Source: JAPUDS01 sp039812985 (GTDB taxonomy: Bacteria; Patescibacteriota; Saccharimonadia; Saccharimonadales; Saccharimonadaceae). Taken from it: a stretch of DNA of 12,100 nucleotides. Positions 1-6,005 of this stretch are shown here, piece after piece. The DNA is taken from contig JBDHUL010000027.1 of assembly GCA_039812985.1 (NCBI GenBank), forward strand, positions 1 to 12,100, given 5' to 3'. The notes under the pieces were generated by a model. The model did no database searches, had not been told where the DNA came from, and worked only from the letters and a program-made list of their open reading frames with translations. The translations under genes and the position numbers were made by a program. Positions within the stretch are counted from its first letter, which is position 1. The number at the start of each line of letters is the position of its first letter.

Positions 1-42
1 AGAAGGACGTTTCTGAACTGAAGAAGGACGTTTCTGAACTCA
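1..42 (+). repeat. 21-bp tandem repeat encoding coiled-coil heptads
   Basis: Two consecutive 21-bp units (1-21 and 22-42) differ at a single base, and a third diverged unit follows. In the reading frame of the partial CDS each unit encodes one heptad (KDVSELK, then KDVSELR, then the diverged DDVKRLE). Near-identity at the DNA level points to a recent duplication of a heptad rather than just a constrained protein. The array may extend upstream of the window. Confidence 0.8.
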
Positions 43-215
43 GGGACGATGTCAAACGTCTTGAGATTCTCCATGAGCACATGGACGGAAAACTTGATGC
101 TATTATCGAAATTCTCACACCAAACCTTGAGAATACGTCTCTCATTAACGAACGACTTGACCAACACGAATACCGGATTGACACACTGGAAAAGTTCCAG
201 CGAGCCTCAATCTGA
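3..215 (+). CDS. C-terminal end of a coiled-coil protein (5' partial)
   Basis: An open frame enters from the left edge and runs 70 codons to a TGA at 213-215. It begins KDVSELKKDVSELRDDVKRL and is built of heptads with hydrophobic a/d positions. A linker (LDAIIEILTPNLENTSL) and a second short heptad stretch (LINERLDQHEYRIDTLEKF) follow. No catalytic motif is visible, and only the tail is present, so the function cannot be named. Proteins with such ends are often short trimeric coiled coils or phage-tail/regulatory coiled coils, but that is a guess. It converges on the next gene with a 12-nt gap and no clear terminator between them. Confidence 0.7.
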   Translation, partial: KDVSELKKDVSELRDDVKRLEILHEHMDGKLDAIIEILTPNLENTSLINERLDQHEYRIDTLEKFQRASI

Positions 216-227
216 TACGGAGTAGCC

Positions 228-719
228 TTATAGGGCGGTTTTAATCTGCTTATACGCAAACCGCGCGGCAACGCGCCACTCTGAGCTATCATGCGAATCG
301 AACTGTTTAATAGTACCTGCGGTGACCGACTGAACTTTTAACAACGCGGGGTTGTAGGGGACGAGTGTGCGATAATACCGCAGTTCTTCGTCGGACACGT
401 CATGTCGGCCAGGAAAGACCTGTCGAAATTTTTCGCGGGCGAGCGCGTTAAAATGACCCTCATCATGGCCCGGCGGAATATATGTTTCCACCTCGAGGCC
501 CATGTGCTTTGCAACCTTGCGAACATCGCCGTACGTCAGCACCGAACGCGCCTGAATGAGCGCGAATAGTTGATGCTTTGGCGTCAGAAAAACACTCGCC
601 GAAGCAACATGACTAACAGGTATATCACGAGCAATCATCTGCTTCACATCGAGCTGAAGGCCAAAATGAGATTTGACCAATTCTTCAACTGCGATGTCAT
701 TGACGACGTCGTCATTCAT
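228..719 (-). CDS. Conserved-looking hypothetical protein, weak YbaK-like character
   Basis: I do not recognise this family with confidence. From the ATG at 719 it encodes 163 residues, soluble, with no TM segment or signal peptide. The central part (IPVSHVASASVFLTP..., then a helix GDVRKVAKHMGLEV) loosely resembles the YbaK/ProX aminoacyl-tRNA deacylase fold, in which a strand-rich core is followed by a helix ending in a 'LG' turn. This is a weak impression only. The frame stays open upstream to a TTG at 764 and also contains an ATG at 725. I chose 719 because a good sigma70-type promoter (TTGAGT, 17 nt, TACAAT at 754-726) would start transcription exactly on the A of that ATG. The gene is divergent from the membrane-protein gene at 787. 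Coding status is supported by length and absence of a competing frame. Confidence 0.65.
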   Translation of the reverse strand: MNDDVVNDIAVEELVKSHFGLQLDVKQMIARDIPVSHVASASVFLTPKHQLFALIQARSVLTYGDVRKVAKHMGLEVETYIPPGHDEGHFNALAREKFRQVFPGRHDVSDEELRYYRTLVPYNPALLKVQSVTAGTIKQFDSHDSSEWRVAARFAYKQIKTAL

Positions 720-754
720 GGGCATATTGTACCGCCAAGTAGCACTATACTCAA
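719..754 (-). promoter_or_regulatory. Promoter of the 719- gene, predicted leaderless start
   Basis: On the minus strand, -35 TTGAGT (754-749), a 17-nt spacer and -10 TACAAT (731-726) are followed after six bases (ATGCCC) by the ATG at 719. The expected transcription start, 7 nt after the -10, coincides with that ATG. No Shine-Dalgarno precedes it. Confidence 0.6.
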
Positions 755-769
755 GCAGCTTCAATAAGG

Positions 770-775
770 TATACT
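770..775 (+). promoter_or_regulatory. -10 box (TATACT) for the membrane-protein gene
   Basis: TATACT lies 11 nt before the ATG at 787, giving a predicted start near 782 and a leader of about 5 nt. I see no good -35 at the right distance, so the strength is uncertain. There is no Shine-Dalgarno close to the ATG. The box is on the opposite strand to, and just beyond, the divergent promoter of the 719- gene. Confidence 0.5.
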
Positions 776-786
776 AATAAACAGTT

Positions 787-2121
787 ATGCCTATACTCTC
801 ATTTCTTGAGTTATTTGCCCGCAGTGGTGGTGGTGGCTCTGGTGGCGGCGGCGGAGCAGATCTTCTAGGCGTCCTCACGTTTTTGCCGAGTCAGTGGTGC
901 GCAAATTTTGTAAAAAAACTGCTTCCGAGACCGCAAGCACTCGCCGTTACGATTGTGGGTGGGGTACTGGTAAGTATTGCACTTCTCGTGGGTATGACAG
1001 CAATCGGTAACGGATTTGGATTTTACTTGTTCTTATCTCTCGCCGCCGGCGTATGGGCGGGGTGGTACGCAGCCATGTTCGGGTTTTGGGAAAAAATGCG
1101 ATCGCGTCTTAAAAAAGCCGATACCGAGCTCGCCGCAAGTGGCTGGAACGAAGCCGAACTCCACGGCATTGCCACAAACACATTTATGCGCTACCAGGCC
1201 GACTGGTCACGCCGTGATGCCAGCCGTTTTCAAGAATACATGACGCCGTTTTACGCTGGTCACGCCAGCCTTATGGTCAGGGCCCTTGCCGAAATACGTC
1301 GTGTCAACGTCATCGAAAACCCGCAAATCACCAAAATAGATACCAGCGCCGTCAATGATCAGACTGACGATACACAGGACACTTTTTCAGTATTCATCGA
1401 GGCAAAAGCAAATGACCGATTATTCGATGAAATAAGCCAATCCTACCTCTTTACAGATGCCCGTTCGTTTATAGAGGAATGGGTGTTTCAGCGCCAAAAT
1501 GGTTCATGGGCACTCGGAAGTATTCGCCAAAGTACCGAGAATGCCAGCGACGAAGAAGTAGCGTTGCGGGACTTCGCCCGGAAAAACAATTTTTATTACA
1601 GCCTCGATATGGGATGGCTGTTCCTTCCGACAAGGGGTGAGCTGTTCAAAAATGGCGGATTTGGCAAAAGCGATATAAACAACCACGTTATTGGCCTGTG
1701 GAACAACTTGCTCATACAGCTCTATACCTACGCCAGTTACCCGGCACATTCTAACGATAATAAACTATACCTTGTTGGGCAGGTCAACGTCCCGAGAACC
1801 TATGGCGGCATACTCATTGAACGAAAGAAGGGGTTTGGGGGACGGCTTTTTCCGCCGAAAGGATACCAAAAGTACGAGTTTGAGTGGCCGGACTTTAACC
1901 AGCGCTACAACGTCTACGCCACCGATGCCGATCGCCTGGCGACATTTGAGCTGCTTAACCCAGGATTTATGGCATTTTTGTACGACAACTACGCAAACGT
2001 TAACATTGAGGTTGTGGACACGGTAATCTATTTTTACCTTGAAAACCAATTGGTATTGCCTGACACGTATACGACGCACCTCACACTCCTCGCAAAAGCA
2101 TTTAAAGAACTCCAGCTGTAG
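787..2121 (+). CDS. Two-TM, Gly-rich TIM44/DUF3137-like membrane protein
   Basis: A 444-residue integral membrane protein. A short N-terminal helix (1-12) is followed by an almost pure Gly/Ser linker (residues 13-23), then two TM segments (about 51-73 and 78-99) joined by a very short turn. The rest should be one large soluble domain on one face of the membrane. Residues about 105-270 (helix with Y-x-A-D-W, ending in WVFQRQNGSWALGSI) resemble the TIM44-like fold. Residues about 335-435 (YNVYATDADRLATFELLNPGFMAFLYDNY) resemble the DUF3137 signature, in which 'LL.P.FM..L' is typical. Both families are poorly understood membrane-associated proteins; I infer an envelope role without knowing which. 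Start at ATG 787, right after a TATACT box, with no Shine-Dalgarno. Ends TAG, 36 nt before the helicase, which has its own -10 box. Confidence 0.8.
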   Translation: MPILSFLELFARSGGGGSGGGGGADLLGVLTFLPSQWCANFVKKLLPRPQALAVTIVGGVLVSIALLVGMTAIGNGFGFYLFLSLAAGVWAGWYAAMFGFWEKMRSRLKKADTELAASGWNEAELHGIATNTFMRYQADWSRRDASRFQEYMTPFYAGHASLMVRALAEIRRVNVIENPQITKIDTSAVNDQTDDTQDTFSVFIEAKANDRLFDEISQSYLFTDARSFIEEWVFQRQNGSWALGSIRQSTENASDEEVALRDFARKNNFYYSLDMGWLFLPTRGELFKNGGFGKSDINNHVIGLWNNLLIQLYTYASYPAHSNDNKLYLVGQVNVPRTYGGILIERKKGFGGRLFPPKGYQKYEFEWPDFNQRYNVYATDADRLATFELLNPGFMAFLYDNYANVNIEVVDTVIYFYLENQLVLPDTYTTHLTLLAKAFKELQL

Positions 2122-2141
2122 CCTGGTAGCCCGACATACTC

Positions 2142-2147
2142 TATACT
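2142..2147 (+). promoter_or_regulatory. -10 box (TATACT) for the helicase-nuclease gene
   Basis: TATACT ends 10 nt before the ATG at 2158; the predicted start is near 2154 with a leader of about 4 nt. A second -10-like hexamer (TACAAT, 2151-2156) overlaps that position. No convincing -35 and no Shine-Dalgarno are visible. Confidence 0.45.
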
Positions 2148-2157
2148 AAGTACAATA

Positions 2158-5100
2158 ATGAGTGAATTTACTACGCGCTATGCCGCTTTGAATGCGCCCC
2201 AGAAACAGGCGGTCGATGCAATCGATGGACCGGTCATGGTTGTCGCCGGGCCGGGTACTGGTAAAACCGAGCTACTCAGTGTCCGCGTTGCCAATATACT
2301 GCAAAGAACAGATACGCTGCCCGGAAATATCCTCTGTCTGACCTTTACTGACAGTGCTGCCCTCAATATGCGGCAACGATTAACATCGCTTCTCGGACCA
2401 GATGCCTATAAAGTGGCCGTTCATACATTTCATAGCTTTGGTAGTGAAGTCATCAACACCAACGGTGAATACTTTTACCAAGGCGCTCATTTTCGACCAG
2501 CTGACGAGCTATCGGTTTACGAAATCCTATCGAGTATCCTCGGAAAACTGCCGCACGACAACCCTCTATCAAGCCAGCTCAACGGTCGCTATACCTATCT
2601 GCGCGACATCCAAGCCACCATTTCGGAACTCAAGCGTGGCGGGCTAACACCAGATGAGCTCGAGCACATCCTTCAGCGAAACGCTGCGTTTTGCGAATGG
2701 CTACGACCCAAACTAGCCAATGCGTTCAATGACCGTGTGAGTAAAAAAACGTACGGTCTTGTTAGGGAACTGGTAGAAGCTATGCGCTCATACCACGAGG
2801 ATGCGTTTGAACTTGCCGTCTATCATCCTCTTGCAACGTTATTGCAAGAGTCTTTGGAGCGTGCGCTTATAGACGCCGAGGCCAACAACACAACAAAAAC
2901 AATCACGGCTTGGAAGAACGCGTTTCTTGAAAAAGATGCTCATGGAAACTGGACCCTCAAGGACGACAAACGCGGCCAAAAACTTCGTGCACTTCAAGCA
3001 GTCTACGACGCTTATCTTGTCGCGATGCAGGAAGCGCAGCTCTACGACTACGACGATATGATACTTCGCGTCGTCCACGCCCTCGAGGTATTTGACGAAT
3101 TGCGATTTTCGCTTCAAGAAAAGTACCAGTACATACTAGTCGACGAGTTCCAAGACACTAACGATGCTCAAATGCGCCTCATATGGAACCTTACCAACAA
3201 CCCTGCGAGCGCCGGCCGGCCCAACCTCATGGTCGTAGGCGATGATGACCAGGCTATCTACCGCTTTCAGGGTGCTGACCTGAGCAACATCCTCGATTTT
3301 ACAAACCGCTACCGGGATGTGACGGTTATAACACTCACCGATAACTATCGTTCGGCAGCTCCCATACTAGACCTCGCCCGCACGGTAATTGTTCAAGCAA
3401 CCGAACGACTTGAGCACACATTAGAGGGTGTCTCAAAGGTACTCACTCCGCATCACACCCCCAAATCAGCATTTGTCGGCGCAAAGCAATACGAAACAGT
3501 GTCACAGTCATACGCGGGGCTTGCGAGCGCTATTGCAACAGAATTGCAACAGTTTCCCGATGCCTCTCATGCAGTCATAGCACGTCACCACAAAGAGTTG
3601 GTTGCCCTTGTGCCACATTTAACGGCCGCAGGTGTCGCTGTTCACTACGAGCGCCAAGAGAATGTGCTTGACAGCGAACCAATCCGCCAACTCGAAGCAT
3701 GCGCTCATGTTGTATGGCACATATCACGACAAGAATTCGATGCTGCCAACGACCATATGCCAGAGCTCCTGTCACACCCTGCCTGGGGGTTGGCGGCCAA
3801 AGACTTGTGGAACCTGAGTCTCACCGCCCATCGCCAAAAAAAATTCTGGCTTGAAGTAATGCTCGAGCAAGACGGACAACTCCGTGATATTGCCGAATGG
3901 CTCATTGTTGGGTCGGCACACGTCACTTCGCAGCCGCTTGAGTATATGTTGGACTATTTGTTTGGAGTACAAGGGAGCGAAGGAGGGTTTTATGCACCAT
4001 ACAAGCGCTACTTCTTCGAAGACTCGGAGCATATCTCTCCGGCGTATTTATCACATCTTTCGGCCTTACAGAAAATTCGCAGCGCCATGCGCGACTACCG
4101 TCCAGGTATGCAACTTCGGCTGGACGATTTTATAGAATATCTGGATATATCTCGTGATTTAGAGCTCCATCTCACAGCAAACAGCACGGTCGCGACCGAT
4201 ACATCAGCCGTCACTTTACTCAGTGCCCATAAGGCCAAAGGCCTCGAGTTTAACAATGTTTACGTCACCGACGTTCATGATTCGGTATGGGGCAGTAGTG
4301 CTCGTTCGCGTAGACGCCTACTGAATTTTCCGTCTAATCTTGCACTTTCTCCAGTTGGCGATAGCGATGATGAGCGCCTCAGGTTACTCTATGTCGCCCT
4401 TACCCGTGCACGAGATACCTTGACTTTATTTGCCGCTCGAACAACCGAAAGTGGCAAAGCCCTCGTTGGCGTTGGCGCTGTCCCCCCGAGCCTGTTTGAG
4501 CAACAATCAGAACTCCCACTCGAGCAAGCCGCAGCAACCGCAGAGCACGAATGGTTTACGCCGCTACTCGACGTCAGCCACTATGACCGAAAACTACTCC
4601 TCGCGCCACTGCTCGAACGATACAAACTGAGCGCCACTCACTTCAATAATTTTCTTAACGTCACTAGGGGTGGACCCGAGTATTTTTTGTTACATAACCT
4701 GCTCAGACTCCCCAAAGCCATGCCAGCCAGTGCAGCCTATGGGTCGGCAATACACGGCGCCCTACAACGCGCGCATCAACATTTTGCGGCCACAGGCAAA
4801 AAACGGCCAGTCGAGGACGTCTTGCACGACTTTGCACAATTGTTGCAACAGACCCAAATGTCTCACCTCGATCTTGAAAAGTTTTCTTCCCGCGGCAGCA
4901 AATCCTTGACGGCATTTCTCGCTCAGCGATACGATAGCTTTAGTGGCAAACAGCTCACGGAACGTACATTTTCGAATGAATACGTCGCCGTCAATGACGC
5001 GGTTCTGACTGGTGCCCTCGATCTCATCGACATAGATCACGACGAAAAAACCATTTTTATCACCGACTATAAAACCGGCAAAGCTGCCAAAAGCTGGCAT

Positions 5101-5424
5101 GGTACGACCGAATACGAAAAGATCAAACTCCATCATTATGAGCAGCAGCTGATGTTCTACAAGCTCCTCGTTGAACATTCTCGTCAATTCAGTGGCTACA
5201 CTGTCACGGGCGCGCGTCTTGAGTTTATTGAACCAGACGCAAAAGGCGATATCGTTTTGCTCGATTATACCTATAACCAGGATAAACTACGCCAGTTTAC
5301 CACTCTCGTTCTTGAAGTGTGGCGGCGCATACAGTCACTTGACTTTACACAGCCAGACAACTACGAGAGTTCGTTGGGCGGTATACAACGGTTTGAAGAA
5401 GACATTTTACAAACCACTATATAA
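2158..5424 (+). CDS. UvrD/Rep-family DNA helicase with C-terminal RecB-type nuclease
   Basis: A 1088-residue superfamily 1A 3'-5' helicase fused to a PD-(D/E)XK nuclease, probably for processing DNA ends in recombinational repair (AdnA/AddA-like role). Helicase motifs are complete: Q motif (LNAPQKQAV, 11-19), Walker A GPGTGKTE (31-38), Ia LTFTDSAA (61-68), Ib VHTFHSFG (88-95), II LVDEFQD (327-333), III GDDDQAIYRFQG (361-372), IV DNYRS (395-399), V LSAHKAKGLEF (688-698), VI RLLYVALTRAR (742-752). The nuclease begins near 824 (LSATHFNNF) and shows GSAIH (H866), GALDLID (D955) and DYKTG (D970, K972), followed by the QLMFYKLL helix of the RecB nuclease family. It looks catalytically intact. Residues after 820 contain no cysteine, so the Fe-S clamp of AddB/AdnB-type nucleases is absent. 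The TAA stop overlaps the -10 box of the following RNA gene. Confidence 0.95.
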   Translation: MSEFTTRYAALNAPQKQAVDAIDGPVMVVAGPGTGKTELLSVRVANILQRTDTLPGNILCLTFTDSAALNMRQRLTSLLGPDAYKVAVHTFHSFGSEVINTNGEYFYQGAHFRPADELSVYEILSSILGKLPHDNPLSSQLNGRYTYLRDIQATISELKRGGLTPDELEHILQRNAAFCEWLRPKLANAFNDRVSKKTYGLVRELVEAMRSYHEDAFELAVYHPLATLLQESLERALIDAEANNTTKTITAWKNAFLEKDAHGNWTLKDDKRGQKLRALQAVYDAYLVAMQEAQLYDYDDMILRVVHALEVFDELRFSLQEKYQYILVDEFQDTNDAQMRLIWNLTNNPASAGRPNLMVVGDDDQAIYRFQGADLSNILDFTNRYRDVTVITLTDNYRSAAPILDLARTVIVQATERLEHTLEGVSKVLTPHHTPKSAFVGAKQYETVSQSYAGLASAIATELQQFPDASHAVIARHHKELVALVPHLTAAGVAVHYERQENVLDSEPIRQLEACAHVVWHISRQEFDAANDHMPELLSHPAWGLAAKDLWNLSLTAHRQKKFWLEVMLEQDGQLRDIAEWLIVGSAHVTSQPLEYMLDYLFGVQGSEGGFYAPYKRYFFEDSEHISPAYLSHLSALQKIRSAMRDYRPGMQLRLDDFIEYLDISRDLELHLTANSTVATDTSAVTLLSAHKAKGLEFNNVYVTDVHDSVWGSSARSRRRLLNFPSNLALSPVGDSDDERLRLLYVALTRARDTLTLFAARTTESGKALVGVGAVPPSLFEQQSELPLEQAAATAEHEWFTPLLDVSHYDRKLLLAPLLERYKLSATHFNNFLNVTRGGPEYFLLHNLLRLPKAMPASAAYGSAIHGALQRAHQHFAATGKKRPVEDVLHDFAQLLQQTQMSHLDLEKFSSRGSKSLTAFLAQRYDSFSGKQLTERTFSNEYVAVNDAVLTGALDLIDIDHDEKTIFITDYKTGKAAKSWHGTTEYEKIKLHHYEQQLMFYKLLVEHSRQFSGYTVTGARLEFIEPDAKGDIVLLDYTYNQDKLRQFTTLVLEVWRRIQSLDFTQPDNYESSLGGIQRFEEDILQTTI

Positions 5425-5425
5425 T
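5393..5425 (+). promoter_or_regulatory. Promoter of the structured RNA gene
   Basis: A perfect -10 TATAAT (5420-5425) overlaps the helicase stop codon. Upstream elements are weak: TTGAAG at 5393-5398 is 21 nt away, and an AAGACA at 5399-5404 is 15 nt away. The predicted transcription start is about 5432. Confidence 0.55.
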
Positions 5426-5431
5426 GTGGTA

Positions 5432-5941
5432 TCGTAAGTACATAACGGCTCCTGGCTGTTATCCCCGTTCAGGGTAGTATCGACGCCCCCTGTCGATACG
5501 AGCTGCCTTTGAGCAGCGGCTAGTAGTCGTGACGTTGCATCCCCCCGATCAACCGAGCGGCTACTAGCCCCCGTAAAGCAATCGCAACGCGTCACTCAAG
5601 TTGCTGAGTGTGCGATATGGTCTGGAGAGGCGTCTCTCCTACGTCTCAATGAAAGACCATCGAGACGGATGTATAGTGGGCAACAACGCCAGCATTATGC
5701 CATGACTACGCGTAGGTCAGCCGTCTTTAAATCATTGGTACCATACGCGGTACCATTCTAGGGCAATGCCGCCCTAAGCGGGGTAGGGATTTGAGCAACT
5801 GGGTGCTCTCCCTTTTAGGTCAGGTCGAGTATTTGCTCGGCCTGACCACCTCAAACCCAACACGTGAGATTCATTTGCTCGGCGGTTGTCGCAGAACAAA
5901 CAGAACCACGCCGAGTCCGACATCTGTCGGGCTCGTTCTTT
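5432..5941 (+). ncRNA. Large structured non-coding RNA, unrecognised class (~510 nt)
   Basis: This stretch has no plausible gene but is dense in perfect hairpins and is bounded by a TATAAT promoter and a U-tailed terminator. Stems read by eye: 5442-5449/5455-5462; 5477-5484/5492-5499 (C-rich loop); 5502-5506/5513-5517; 5518-5526/5561-5569 (9 bp, 13 with inner pairs, C6 in its loop); 5581-5586/5611-5616 with inner 5593-5598/5605-5610; 5617-5623/5654-5660 enclosing 5624-5629/5634-5639; 5736-5742/5749-5755; 5759-5764/5771-5776; 5786-5795/5850-5858; and a 12-bp stem 5818-5829/5836-5847. I looked for and did not find RNase P (no GAGGAAAGUC core), tmRNA (no tRNA-like end), SRP (no GGAAG...AGCAG loop) or tRNA. 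It could be a trans-acting RNA or a member of a large ornate RNA class. Exact ends are inferred. Confidence 0.65.
5912..5941 (+). terminator. Intrinsic terminator of the structured RNA
   Basis: A 10-bp stem (5912-5921 with 5926-5935, one T.G pair) with an ATCT tetraloop is followed directly by TTCTTT. It lies 26 nt upstream of the -35 of dus, so it separates the RNA gene from dus. The last four bases of an upstream competing helix (5878-5884/5909-5915) overlap its 5' arm. Confidence 0.75.
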
Positions 5942-5966
5942 ACCCCACGTTCCTGCATACACCACG

Positions 5967-5996
5967 TTGTCACCAACAGATACAACACAGTATACT
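5967..5996 (+). promoter_or_regulatory. Promoter of dus, predicted near-leaderless
   Basis: -35 TTGTCA (5967-5972), an 18-nt spacer, and -10 TATACT (5991-5996). The predicted start at about 6003 gives a leader of about 3 nt before the ATG at 6006. No Shine-Dalgarno is present. Confidence 0.65.
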
Positions 5997-6005
5997 AGTA
6001 CAGCT

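Noticed and set aside
235..264. GCGGTTT...AAACCGC stem as a terminator between the first two genes
   Set aside because: The 7-bp stem has a 16-nt loop, lies inside coding sequence and has no T-tract on either strand.
228..764. TTG start at 764 for the minus-strand gene
   Set aside because: It lies upstream of the best promoter (754-726); an ATG at 719 coincides with the predicted transcription start.
4762..5187. A 141-codon open frame on the - strand
   Set aside because: It is antisense to the nuclease domain of the helicase, whose catalytic motifs are read on the + strand.
5432..5941. RNase P RNA, tmRNA, SRP RNA or group I/II intron
   Set aside because: The hallmark core sequences (P4 of RNase P, tRNA-like end of tmRNA, SRP GGAAG/AGCAG loop, domain V of group II introns) were searched by eye and not found. 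The GGTCAGG at 5818-5824 resembles part of the SRP motif but sits in a plain 12-bp hairpin.
5886..6005. Upstream extension of dus by 40 codons
   Set aside because: It would include the RNA terminator and the dus promoter; the Dus family begins at the ATG at 6006.
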